Part shown: in pieces, positions 1-7,068 of the stretch
Position numbering within the stretch: the first letter of the stretch is position 1
Layout of the letters: every line of letters starts with the position of its first letter
Assembly: GCA_046728015.1 (NCBI GenBank)
Contig: JBKPDQ010000132.1
Location: 1 to 14,789, forward strand
Reading direction: 5' to 3'
Source: DATAFO01 sp046728015
GTDB lineage: Bacteria > Actinomycetota > Thermoleophilia > Solirubrobacterales > 70-9
DNA: 14,789 nucleotides
Translations under genes and position numbers: made by a program
Notes under the pieces: generated by a model
Databases searched by the model: none
What the model saw: only the letters and a program-made list of their open reading frames with translations
Told to the model about the DNA's origin: nothing

Positions 1-210
1 GCCCACATCATCGCCTCCGACCGCCACGGCGCGGACGTCGTCCGCGCCGGCCTGCGGGCCGGAGTCGACGCCGCCGCCCGCGAATCCGGCGCCCGGGCGA
101 CCTGGATGGTCACCGACGCCCCGGCAGCGATCCTCGCCAGCGAGCCGCTCCCACCGCCACCCGCCGTCACACCCCGCCGCAGCCGGCTGTCGTGGCCGCG
201 ACGCGGCTAG
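1..210 (+). CDS. C-terminal fragment of an unidentified protein (5' truncated by the window)
   Basis: Frame 1 is open from the first base to a TAG stop at 208-210, giving 69 residues. The first part (AHIIASDRHGADVVRAGLRA...) looks like a normal folded Ala-rich domain. The last 25 or so residues form a Pro- then Arg-rich tail (SEPLPPPPAVTPRRSRLSWPRR), which is probably disordered. The frame has strong G/C third positions, as expected for coding sequence here. I do not recognise the family. The stop lies 14 nt before the tRNA, so this gene and the tRNA probably form the undisturbed chromosomal side of the integration site. Confidence 0.5.
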   Translation, partial: AHIIASDRHGADVVRAGLRAGVDAAARESGARATWMVTDAPAAILASEPLPPPPAVTPRRSRLSWPRRG

Positions 211-224
211 ACTCGTCGCCTGAA

Positions 225-296
225 GGGCGCGTAGCTCAGTGGGAGAGCGCTCGCTTCACACGCGAGAGGTCGCTGGTTCGAAACCAGCCGCGCCCA
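225..296 (+). tRNA. tRNA-Val (anticodon CAC)
   Basis: A full cloverleaf can be folded by hand. The acceptor stem GGGCGCG (225-231) pairs perfectly with CGCGCCC (289-295), with discriminator A296. The D stem is GCTC/GAGC (234-237, 245-248). The anticodon stem CTCGC/GCGAG encloses the loop TTCACAC, with anticodon CAC at 257-259. The T stem GCTGG/CCAGC encloses TTCGAAA. The CCA tail is not encoded. CAC reads the valine codon GUG. A tyrosine recombinase gene follows on the same strand, so the 3' half of this tRNA (roughly the T arm to the 3' end) is the likely attachment site of an integrated element. Confidence 0.96.
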
Positions 297-315
297 TCCT
301 TCGGACTCCCTGCAA

Positions 316-350
316 ATCAGCACGTTTCACCAGCCAGGGCGAGTGCTGAT
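316..350. repeat. Inverted repeat, 8-bp arms
   Basis: ATCAGCAC (316-323) and GTGCTGAT (343-350) are exact reverse complements separated by 19 bases. The repeat starts 20 bases past the tRNA end. It could be a transcript hairpin or a binding site flanking the recombination crossover. There is no following T tract, so an intrinsic terminator is unlikely. Confidence 0.6.
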
Positions 351-378
351 CTAGGGCCTGGGAACCCACAAGATCCGC

Positions 379-408
379 CGTTGGGCCATTCGTTGGGCCA
401 AACGTTAA
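379..408. repeat. 12-bp-period direct repeats (candidate integrase arm-type sites)
   Basis: CGTTGGGCCA occurs exactly at 379-388 and again at 391-400. A degenerate third unit (CGTTAACC) begins at 403, so CGTT recurs every 12 bp. Short direct repeats between an att site and its integrase gene are typical arm-type binding sites of tyrosine recombinases. That function is inferred here from position only. Confidence 0.5.
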
Positions 409-746
409 CCTCGGACACGGCCGCTCGGAGTTCGGGAACCCGCCACGGCGCCCGCCCGGCCGGGCCTCGGCGCAACCTCCGTGCCGCGACGTCACGCACC
501 TCGAACGCTTGGGCCACGCCACCAGCACCGCGTCCCTCGAGCGCGATACGCAATGGGTCGCTGCGGTTGGCCGCGCTGGCACGTCACGGCACCCCGGTGC
601 AGCTCCGATGGGCGCGGCCGCACTGCGCGGCAACTCGGCTGGGAGAGGCGATCGCAATGCCCGAGGCAACCGACACGCTAGGCTCCGCGCGGGGCGCCGG
701 AGCCGCCGGGAGATCTCGGCCGCGCGAGCGGCGGAGTCCTAGCGCG

Positions 747-2024
747 ATGGCCCCGAGGGCGACCGGCACGATCGAGACGCATCCGTGGCGTGACGGGCGC
801 ACCGTGACCGTGCGCGCGCGCCTGCGCGCCTATGGCAGGCGGTATCGGATCGACTTCGGGACCAACCACGAGGGCTGGAGCGTCGAGCGAGCACGCGTCG
901 AGCTCGACCGCATACTGCAACAGGTCGAGCGCGGGACCTGGGAGCCCCCTGGCCGATCCGAGGAGTCCGCGCCAACGCTCGACGGCGACGAGACCGTGCA
1001 CGTGACCGCGTCGCGCTGGTGGCAGCGCCGAAAGGCGGAGCTGGCCCGCAACACACGCCTGGACTACAAGTGGCGGCTGGACTACGTGCTCCGGTTCCTG
1101 GCCCATGAGGTGACGGCGCAGCTGGACGTGCGTCGCGTCGACACGTTCCGTGGCAAGCTCGAAGCCGCGGGACTCTCGCCGCGAAGCGTCAACATGATCC
1201 TCGACCTGCTGGCGCAAGTGCTCGACGACGCCGTCGAGTACGGCCTGCTCGACGCGAATCCCGCGCGTGGCAAGCGGCGCCGGCTGAAGGTGCCAAAGTC
1301 CAGCCGGTCTTTCCTCGAGCCCGACATGGTCGTGGACATGCTCGACGTCGCGGGCGAGTGGGAGCGCGACCTGCCCGAGCATCAGCGCTACGGGCGCCGG
1401 GCGTTTCTCGCGACGTTGATGATCGCCGGCCCGCGCATCTCGGAGCTGCTCGACAGCCCACTCGGCCGCCTCGACCTGCACAGCGGCCAGCTCGTGCTCG
1501 GCAAGAAGACCGAGGCCGGCATCGACAGGACGCTCGAGCTGTCGGCCTTCCTGCTCGACGAGCTTCGGCCGCATACGGCAGCGATCCCGGCGCACCTACG
1601 CGCCGCGCATGGCGCCTCCCTCCCCATCTTCCACACCCGGCCCGGCGGTCGGTTGAACCCGTCCAACGTCCGCAACCGGCTGCTGAACGGCACGCCCGAC
1701 AAGAAGCTCCCGAACGGCAAGGTCAAAGCCGGGACAAAGGGCATCGTGCAGCGCGTGAACGAGAAGCGCGCCGCCGAGGGCCGACTGCTGTTGCCGAACC
1801 GCGTGACGCCGCACACGCTGCGGCGAACATTCGCGAGTCTGTGCTTCTTCGCCGGCCGGGACCTGCGCTGGGTGATGGGGCAACTCGGCCACGATGACCC
1901 CAGGATGACGCTCGCGGTCTATGCGCAGTGCATGAAGCGCAAGCGGATCGACCACGCGCTGGTCTGGAGGCTTATGCGGTTCCCGGACGAGGCGGAGGAG
2001 CCGATGGCCAACGGGCGCCTGTGA
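747..2024 (+). CDS. Site-specific tyrosine recombinase (phage-type integrase)
   Basis: Encodes a 425-residue integrase that cuts and rejoins DNA through a 3'-phosphotyrosine intermediate. Residues 1-68 resemble the AP2-like arm-binding N-terminus of actinobacterial integrases (a repeat of short strands, then EGWSVERARVELDRIL). Residues about 85-185 are the SAM-like core-binding domain. The catalytic domain follows with all key residues: R230 (GPRISE), H356-x-x-R359 (PHTLRRTF), H382 (QLGHDD) and nucleophile Y392 (AVYAQ). The ATG at 747 fits the family N-terminus. An in-frame ATG at 657 has a better Shine-Dalgarno (GGGAGAGG, 641-648) and would add 30 low-complexity residues. Longer forms would run through the tRNA and are rejected. 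The gene lies 450 bp beyond tRNA-Val, which is probably its integration target. It looks complete and functional. Confidence 0.93.
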   Translation: MAPRATGTIETHPWRDGRTVTVRARLRAYGRRYRIDFGTNHEGWSVERARVELDRILQQVERGTWEPPGRSEESAPTLDGDETVHVTASRWWQRRKAELARNTRLDYKWRLDYVLRFLAHEVTAQLDVRRVDTFRGKLEAAGLSPRSVNMILDLLAQVLDDAVEYGLLDANPARGKRRRLKVPKSSRSFLEPDMVVDMLDVAGEWERDLPEHQRYGRRAFLATLMIAGPRISELLDSPLGRLDLHSGQLVLGKKTEAGIDRTLELSAFLLDELRPHTAAIPAHLRAAHGASLPIFHTRPGGRLNPSNVRNRLLNGTPDKKLPNGKVKAGTKGIVQRVNEKRAAEGRLLLPNRVTPHTLRRTFASLCFFAGRDLRWVMGQLGHDDPRMTLAVYAQCMKRKRIDHALVWRLMRFPDEAEEPMANGRL

Positions 2025-2199
2025 GCGACGCCTCGAATGGTCTCGGGCGAACGGCGAAGGCGGTGGCGTCTCACTCCGCGTGCACCGCGACACCCCAGCG
2101 GCCGTCCACGGGTTCGGTGTCGGCCTTCCGCGCGTCGCGCCGAGTAGGCGCGAACACAACGGCGCGGGTGGTACGTGACCGCTGAGGGTCGATATGGAC

Positions 2200-2405
2200 G
2201 TCGCTCGGCGAACGCGGCGCGCACGTCATCCGCGCTGACGCGAGATGGTGACCGTGTCGACCGCCATCGAATCCAGAACGGCGATGATGCCGGCGAGCAG
2301 ATGCTCGGTGTCGACGACAGGGGCTCCGAGTCCGTCGGCCGATGCGACGGCGGTGCTCGAATGCCCGGTCGGCGCGCGGCATGACGCCCATCCGGTCGAT
2401 GTTCG
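2200..2405 (-). pseudogene. Frameshifted relic of a Clp N-terminal domain (ClpA/ClpC type)
   Basis: Three minus-strand frames read in turn rebuild one Clp_N repeat. The pieces are RMGVMPRADRAFEH (ADRAFEH at 2353-2373), then ADGLGAPVVDTEHLLAGIIA and AVLDSMAVDTVTI, then VSADDVRAAFAER (2204-2239). Compare the family pattern: FTPRAKRVLELA, GHxxIGTEHLLLGLL, lGVDxxxLRxxv. The TEHLL core is intact, but at least two frame changes and a TGA stop break the reading frame, and no AAA+ ATPase follows. Clp N-domains recruit substrates or adaptors to Clp unfoldases, and stand-alone versions exist. This copy cannot make a normal product. The match was made by eye, so a profile search would settle it. Confidence 0.55.
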
Positions 2406-2504
2406 GCGCGCACGTCGCCGACGACGATAGGGGGCACGAGTTGCAACGCCTCGGGTCGCGAGCCGCAGATCGCGCCGGGAACGCCGACATCATTTGTCCC
2501 CAAA

Positions 2505-3521
2505 GTGACGGTCCGCGCTCCACAGTACATCTACGACCCGCGGGTGATCGAGGCGGCGCTCGCCAATCGGCCGCACCTACGCCATGCGGTTGGTGGTCGC
2601 TTGCTGGCTCGGCCCGCGAACGCGTTTCCGCAGGCTCGGTGCTCCCCGTGGCAGATCGCTCGCATCCTTGGCGCGACGCAGCGTTACCGGGGGCCCGCGC
2701 TGGTCGCCGACGACTTGGAGCGGTGTCTCGCGGCAGGACTGAGGCTGCGCTGGCTCACGACGAGCTCGCGGAGGCAGCTCCGATCCGGCTTGGCCGAGGT
2801 CCGCACAGCGTGCGAGCTGTTGCGCCACGGCTTCGTCGTGGAGGATCTGGACGACGGCAAGGGGCAGAGCCGAGTACCGGAGTTAGCTGCGCGGAACCCG
2901 GAGCTCGAGATGGGCGTCGAGGTGTACGCCCCTCGTGACTGGCAGCGACTGGATGGGCTCACCGACGCGATGGCGGACCATCTACGCAACCTTGACGCGC
3001 CGGCCGACTACGACATCGAGCTGGTCATCGGCCCGCTGTCGCGTTTCGACGACGAGGGAGTCCTCGCCTCACTGCATCCTGGGATGGTCGATGCGGGACT
3101 CGACGACGACGTGTGCGGGGCGGTTATAGCGTCCGTTATGGATCGCATCGTTACCGCAGTACGAAACGGTGCGTCGCATGCCGAAGCGACGCATTCCGTC
3201 GCGTCGCTCAATCTCAAGGTTGAGGCCGTCCTCACCGACATCCGGCCCGCTAGCAAGCGGCTGCCTCGACGGGACTGGATCATCCGCCGTTGGCCTGCCA
3301 GCGGCTATGCGCCGGAGGGAATGTTTGACCGGCTCGCCCGGCGCCGCGTTCGGCAGAAGATGGTCCGCGGTCAGGCGGCTGCCGCCGGTCTGACGACCTC
3401 GCTTCTGATGGTCGACCTCGCGGAGTTCCCGCTCGTAGAGGAGTGGGAGCACGGCTTCTATCGTCGATCCTTCGAGGGGTCACTCGCGCGCCACGTCGCG
3501 CGGGATCTGATGGGTCACTGA
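2505..3521 (+). CDS. Hypothetical protein, 338 aa; possible PD-(D/E)XK-like nuclease fold
   Basis: GTG start at 2505 without an obvious Shine-Dalgarno; alternatives downstream are possible. I recognise no family. Residues 95-142 follow the layout of restriction-endonuclease-like folds: a helix with acidic residues (E98, E104, LLRHGFVVEDL), a P-E pair (P125/E126) and a strand GVEVYAP (E139) where E-x-K would sit. However, the lysine is replaced by tyrosine (Y141), so catalysis is doubtful. Residues 280-310 (RVRQKMVRGQ, then TTSLLMVDL) resemble the K-x-x-Q helix and hydrophobic strand seen late in such proteins. There is no signal peptide or membrane segment, so it is probably cytoplasmic. It stands alone between a relic and a gene-poor stretch just downstream of the integrase, so it may be cargo of the integrated element. 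It could equally be a non-nuclease protein. Confidence 0.7.
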   Translation: MTVRAPQYIYDPRVIEAALANRPHLRHAVGGRLLARPANAFPQARCSPWQIARILGATQRYRGPALVADDLERCLAAGLRLRWLTTSSRRQLRSGLAEVRTACELLRHGFVVEDLDDGKGQSRVPELAARNPELEMGVEVYAPRDWQRLDGLTDAMADHLRNLDAPADYDIELVIGPLSRFDDEGVLASLHPGMVDAGLDDDVCGAVIASVMDRIVTAVRNGASHAEATHSVASLNLKVEAVLTDIRPASKRLPRRDWIIRRWPASGYAPEGMFDRLARRRVRQKMVRGQAAAAGLTTSLLMVDLAEFPLVEEWEHGFYRRSFEGSLARHVARDLMGH

Positions 3522-4117
3522 CGGCACACCCCGCGCGCGCTTGAGCACGCCACCGCGGTGACTGCGGGCCCCACAGCCGCTAGCACGCCTTTGCCTTGCT
3601 TGGTCCGCGCTCGGCGACGGTGTGTCCGGTGAGCCGGCCGAGTCTTGCCCACGCTGGAAGCGCCGCAGCGGCCTCGACTGAACCACGGTTGGCTCGACCA
3701 GGTCGGCGTGCACCGAAAAGGGTCGCATAGTGCGGGCTGGCGGCGGTAAAAGCGCTCCGGGGTGGGTAAGAGTCACGGGCGATGAGGGGAGCGCGGCGCG
3801 GTCCGGCGCGTGGGCGAAGCGAGCGCGAGGTGCTCGAACGGCTCGCCGCCGCGCGCGGACCGCTGGCAGAGCGCGCGCCGCCGGCACGCCCTGTGGCGTC
3901 AGGTTGAGGCGAGCGGCGCTACGGCGCCCGACATCTGCGCCGCGCGTGGGTGCCCGCCCGCGACGAAGCGTTCAGCGCGCTCGACCGCGCAACCGGCGGT
4001 CCTCCGCCGGGCTGAGTGGCCGTGCGTGCCTAACCCCCGCGCGTCCCCGAAGTCGAGCTCGGCGAGCGCGCTATCGAACTCGGCGGGATAGAGCCCGGCC
4101 CAGCTTGAAGCCAGCGC
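3522..4117. other. Gene-poor stretch with a possible decayed sigma-factor 5' region
   Basis: Arg/Ala-rich open frames run through here but carry no family signature. A short frame from ATG 3782 to TGA 3905 (including REVLERLAAARGPLAER) could be the start of a sigma factor. A fragment PAQLE, in another frame just before 4106, lines up with the start of sigma region 3. Between them I cannot find a convincing region 2. The stretch is best read as the remains of the 5' half of the sigma gene that follows. Confidence 0.4.
3745..3769 (+). promoter_or_regulatory. Candidate SigB-type promoter
   Basis: GGTAAA (3745-3750) and GGGTAA (3764-3769) are spaced by 13 bases, approximating the general-stress sigma pattern GTTTAA-N12-14-GGGTAT (4/6 and 5/6 matches). 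The ATG of the possible original sigma reading frame is at 3782. Autoregulation by a SigB-family factor is common. Here this is a suggestion from a short match. Confidence 0.25.
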
Positions 4118-4555
4118 GTGGCCAGGTCCGTCGACGGGCTCGTGCGCGAACTCGGGCGGTACCCGACACCGGCCGAGGTCGCCGACCATGTCGGGGCGTC
4201 GGTCGAGGACGTCCTGGACGCGCGCGCCGCCACCGACCGGTGCCGGGGAGGATCGCTGGACGCGCCACGAGACGAGGACGGCTACGCGCTGCTGGAGGCG
4301 ATCGCTTCCGAGGAGGACGGATTCGAGCAGGCCGAGGCCAGAGCTGATATCGCCGCGCTGATGGACGGCCTGTCGGTGCGGTCGCGGGAGATCCTGCGCC
4401 TGCGATTCGCGGAGGATCTCAGCCAGGCCGAGGTCGCCAAGCGGGTCGGGGTTTCGCAGATGCACGTCTCGCGCCTGGAAAGGCAAGCCGTCGCGCAGCT
4501 TCGCGAACAAGCCGAATCCCGGCGCCAGCAGGTCTGCCTGGCGCGCGCGGCGTAA
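4118..4555 (+). pseudogene. N-terminally truncated SigB/SigF-family RNA polymerase sigma factor (regions 3-4 only)
   Basis: The 145-residue frame from GTG 4118 starts inside sigma region 3 (VDGLVRELGRYPTPAEVADHVGASVEDVLDA). It continues through the linker typical of SigB/SigF/SigG (SLDAPRDEDG) and ends with region 4.1-4.2 (SVRSREILRLRFAEDLSQAEVAKRVGVSQMHVSRLER), the helix-turn-helix that reads the -35 element. Family members are about 250-270 residues. Regions 1.2 and 2, needed for -10 recognition and core binding, are absent. An in-frame TGA (4106-4108) lies just upstream, and the preceding homology (PAQLE) sits in another frame, so a frameshift is visible. By itself it could not be a normal sigma factor. 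A residual DNA-binding role cannot be excluded. Confidence 0.75.
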
Positions 4556-4862
4556 ACCGCGCTCCCGGGTCCGCTCGACCACATCGGCGTCGAGCGCCGC
4601 CGCGCCCGGTGGGGCGAGCGACACGCGGTCGCTGAAACGAGGCGGCCGAAGCCGCGCGGTGCGTAGCCACAGGCGAGCGGGTCGGCGAGGCGAGCGACGG
4701 CACGCGCGCGCTGACGGTGCCGCGCGCCGGGCGTTCCGGTGGGGGATGGCACCGGATCCGGTGCGGGGGTGGTGGTCGGGCGCGTCGGTGACGTGCGCGC
4801 TCTACTGTCGAACACGCGTGCGCGCCCTTGCCGCTGGAGTGGCGGTGTGCGAGACCTGCGGC
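4556..4862. other. Intergenic region upstream of the SHOCT membrane gene
   Basis: Just over 300 bases without a credible gene. The forward frame of the membrane gene extends up to 4659 but lacks family character before 4863. The main feature is the perfect palindrome at 4749-4764, which may belong to the promoter region of the membrane gene. Confidence 0.5.
4749..4764. promoter_or_regulatory. Perfect 16-bp palindrome, possible operator
   Basis: GCACCGGATCCGGTGC equals its own reverse complement and has no spacer, so it suits a dimeric DNA-binding protein better than an RNA hairpin. It lies 98 bp before the ATG of the membrane protein gene. No second copy was noticed in the window. Chance palindromes are not rare at this GC content. 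Confidence 0.3.
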
Positions 4863-6260
4863 ATGACGGATGGGAAGGCGCGTAGGCGCCCGCTGGCGGT
4901 CGCGTTGGTCGCGCTCGCCTCGTTCCTGGCGTACGTGGCGCTGCTTGCGATCTGGGTCGACCGGCAGGCGTTGAACACCGACAACTGGACGCGAGCGAGC
5001 AGCCAGATGCTCGAGAACCCGACCGTCCGCAACCGCGTCGCCGAGTACATGGTCGAGCAGCTGTATGCCAACGTCGATGTGCAGGCCGAGATTCGTGCGG
5101 CGCTGCCGGAGCGCGCTCAGCCGCTGGCGGGCCCGGTCGCGGGCGCTGTGCGCAACTTCGTCGAGCGCGCGGCCAAGGAGGTGCTCTCGCGCCCGCGCGC
5201 CCAGGCGGCGTGGGAGGACGCGAACCGGGCCGCGCACGAACTTTTGGTCCGCACCCTCGAGGGCGGTGGCCCGGTGCTCCAGACGACCGGCGGCGTCGTC
5301 GTGCTCGACCTCAAGCAGCTGCTCACCGAGCTCGAGGCGCGCACCGGGATCGGCGGCCGGGTGGCGACCAGGCTGCCCGCGGACGCGGCGCAGGTGACCG
5401 TGTTGCGCTCGGACCAGCTCGAGCTCGCCCAGGACGCGTTCACGGTCCTGGATGCGCTGCCGATCGTGTCGGTCGTGCTCTCGCTCGCCCTGTTCGGGAT
5501 CGCGCTCGCCATCGCTCCCGGGTGGCGCCGTCAGGCCGTGCGGGGCTATGGGTTCGGACTCGTGGCGGCAGGCGCCGCCGCGCTCGCGACCAGGAGCCTG
5601 GCGGGCGACGCGATCGTGGGTTCGCTGGTTCAGACGGAGGCGGGCGAGCCCGCCGCGCGTGAGATCTGGGCGATCGTCACCGAGCTGCTCGACGAGGCCG
5701 CCGCCGCCGCGATCTTCTACGGGATTGTGCTGATCCTCGGGGCATGGCTGGCCGGGGCCACGCGGCCGGCGACGGCCGTCCGGCGCGTGAGCGCGCCCTA
5801 CCTGCGCGAGCCCACCATCGCGTACGGCGTGTTCGCCGTCGTGGCGGCCGCCGTCGTGCTGTGGTGGGCGCCCACGCCGGCGATGCGCAATCCGGTCACG
5901 GCGATCGTGCTCGTGGTCCTGTTCGCCGCCGGCTTTGAGGGGTTGCGGCGCCGGACCGCGCGCGAGTTCCCGGACGCCGACCGCCGCGAGTTCCAGCAGC
6001 GCACCCGCGAGCGGCTGGCACGCAGCTACGAGTCCGTCCGCGAGCGCACTGCCAGCGGCGGCGCCGCGGTCGCTCGCCGCGCGTCGACGCTCCGGCACGA
6101 CATGGCCGGCGACAGCCAGTCGGCTCCGCCGGCGCCGGACACGCGCGTCGACCAGCTCGAGCGGCTCGCGCGCCTGCGCGAGACCGGCGTCCTCGACGAC
6201 GACGAGTTCCGCGCAGAGAAGGCGCGCATCCTCGCCGGGGCCGGCGCCCCGGCCGCCTGA
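4863..6260 (+). CDS. Multi-pass membrane protein with C-terminal SHOCT domain
   Basis: 465 residues from ATG 4863, chosen because a short basic N-terminus (MTDGKARRR) leads straight into the first membrane helix. Helix 1 is at about residues 10-31. An extracytoplasmic-looking region of about 165 residues follows (DNWTRASSQMLENPTVRNRVAEYMVEQ...), reminiscent of actinobacterial integral membrane proteins of unknown function. Further helices lie near 199-221, 229-252, 278-300, 318-338 and 345-362. The tail is Arg-rich and probably cytoplasmic. It ends in a SHOCT motif (about 429-458: VDQLERLARLRETGVLDDDEFRAEKARIL), a short two-helix module thought to aid oligomerisation. The gene is intact with strong G/C third positions. 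The product acts in the cell membrane; its substrate or partner cannot be read from sequence. It stands alone, with a broken sigma gene upstream. Confidence 0.9.
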   Translation: MTDGKARRRPLAVALVALASFLAYVALLAIWVDRQALNTDNWTRASSQMLENPTVRNRVAEYMVEQLYANVDVQAEIRAALPERAQPLAGPVAGAVRNFVERAAKEVLSRPRAQAAWEDANRAAHELLVRTLEGGGPVLQTTGGVVVLDLKQLLTELEARTGIGGRVATRLPADAAQVTVLRSDQLELAQDAFTVLDALPIVSVVLSLALFGIALAIAPGWRRQAVRGYGFGLVAAGAAALATRSLAGDAIVGSLVQTEAGEPAAREIWAIVTELLDEAAAAAIFYGIVLILGAWLAGATRPATAVRRVSAPYLREPTIAYGVFAVVAAAVVLWWAPTPAMRNPVTAIVLVVLFAAGFEGLRRRTAREFPDADRREFQQRTRERLARSYESVRERTASGGAAVARRASTLRHDMAGDSQSAPPAPDTRVDQLERLARLRETGVLDDDEFRAEKARILAGAGAPAA

Positions 6261-6292
6261 CCAGCTACCGCCCCGCCCACCTGGCCGGTCAG
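6257..6292 (+). terminator. Possible hairpin at the end of the SHOCT gene
   Basis: CTGACC (6257-6262, overlapping the stop codon) pairs with GGTCAG (6287-6292), and CCAG/CTGG just inside can extend the stem with a small bulge. No T run follows, which is common in high-GC actinobacteria but leaves a terminator role uncertain. Confidence 0.3.
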
Positions 6293-6303
6293 GAACGGGA
6301 AGT

Positions 6304-6730
6304 TCACCGGGAATCTGTGTTCCGTAGCCGCAGCGGCGGGACGATCCGCCACGCGAGCTCGTCGCCGAAGCTGTGGGCGGGTGACCGCCTCGACCATAGC
6401 CCCGCGAGCACGGAGTCGGGGTTCGAATATGACCACGCGCTGCCGGCACGGAACATCTGCGGCTGAGCTGCCACCAGCGCGACCAGCTCGCGCAAGGTCC
6501 AAGGGCCGGAACCGAATGCCCTGGTAGAGCTCTCGCTTCGGGGTGAGGGATCCCGGACAGCGGCCGTGTGGTTGAGCAGCCGGCGCACGGTGATCCGATC
6601 GCCGCAGGCGAGCGCCCCGGGAGCCAGTGCTCGACGGTGTCCGAGACCGACAGCCGGGCCTCGCCGACCACTTGACGGACGACGGTGGCCACGAACGGTT
6701 TCGTGAGGCTGCCGGCCCCGCTGACGCGGG
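6304..6730 (-). pseudogene. Broken serine hydrolase of the beta-lactamase/D-Ala-D-Ala carboxypeptidase family (PF00144)
   Basis: Minus-strand pieces match the penicillin-recognising serine hydrolase family. One frame carries GAGSLTKPFVATVVRQVV and then LSVSDTVEHWLPG, with the catalytic S-x-x-K (Ser codon 6708-6710, Lys codon 6699-6701). After a single-base frame change in a G run near 6617, the next frame continues with DRITVRRLLNHTAAVRD and FRAGSAWSYSNPDSVLAGL, which holds the Y-x-N motif (6421-6435). It stops at 6304 right after PPLRLRNTDSR, where full proteins continue for more than 100 residues. The N-terminus before S-x-x-K is also not recognisable. The reading frame is broken and both ends are missing, so no active enzyme is expected. 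Confidence 0.8.
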
Positions 6731-6757
6731 CCACCGCAGACGAGCTTTGCGAGCACG

Positions 6758-7005
6758 GTGTGCGCCGCGGCCGAGCGCGCGGTCGATGCGGCGACCGCCG
6801 GGCAGACCGGAGTCGCCGTAAAGACCGATGTGAGCGTCGACGACCCCACGGACTCGCTGATCGCCGCATCGGAACGGCTCGATTTGCTCATCTGCGGCTC
6901 GCGCGGCTTCGAAGGACCCGCGCTGTGCTGCTCGGCGGCGTTTCGCGGCGCGTGACGACCGGAGAGGAGTGGCCGGTGATCGTGCCGGCGCGCGGGGACC
7001 TGGAG
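6758..7005 (+). pseudogene. Fragment of a universal stress protein (UspA family)
   Basis: The plus strand encodes VAVKTDVSVDDPTDSLIAAS and SERLDLLICGSRGFEGP. It then changes frame to RAVLLGGVSRRVTTGEEWPVIVPARG. Together these match the second half of a Usp domain: the linker before the last helix, the hydrophobic strand, the nucleotide-binding G-S-R-G, the LLGSVS-like segment and the final strand PVIVV. The frame change is near 6920. The first half (strand 1 and the Asp motif) is not found. It lies back to back with the broken serine hydrolase. It is a relic, with no start or complete domain. Confidence 0.72.
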
Positions 7006-7068
7006 CCGCCCCGAGGCGCTCGTCGTCGAGGAGGCAGGCACGCCCGGGTAAGCTGGCGCCCGGCCTCG

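Larger units (their letters stand above)
297..746. other. tRNA-integrase interval, probable attachment/arm-site region
   Basis: No convincing gene lies between the tRNA and the recombinase. A long forward frame runs through the tRNA into the recombinase, but it has no family signature before about 747. The interval holds an 8-bp inverted repeat (316-350) and tandem 10-bp direct repeats (379-400). Both are the kind of structure bound by integrase arm domains or accessory factors. I found no second copy of the tRNA 3' end elsewhere in the window, so the far attachment site was not located. Confidence 0.45.

Noticed and set aside
256..669. Minus-strand 137-aa frame ending in GAAGFEPATSRV
   Set aside because: This is the familiar false protein produced by reading a tRNA gene backwards.
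192..746. Integrase reading frame extended upstream to 192
   Set aside because: It would run through the whole tRNA-Val gene and add about 185 low-complexity Arg/Ala/Pro residues with no family similarity.
3730..4347. 205-aa Arg-rich plus-strand frame
   Set aside because: Extreme Arg/Ala composition and no motif. It overlaps the sigma factor, which has clear homology in another frame.
4419..6869. 816-aa minus-strand open frame
   Set aside because: Mostly the antisense of the SHOCT membrane gene at high GC. Only its first part, the serine hydrolase piece, carries a family signature, and that is annotated as a relic.
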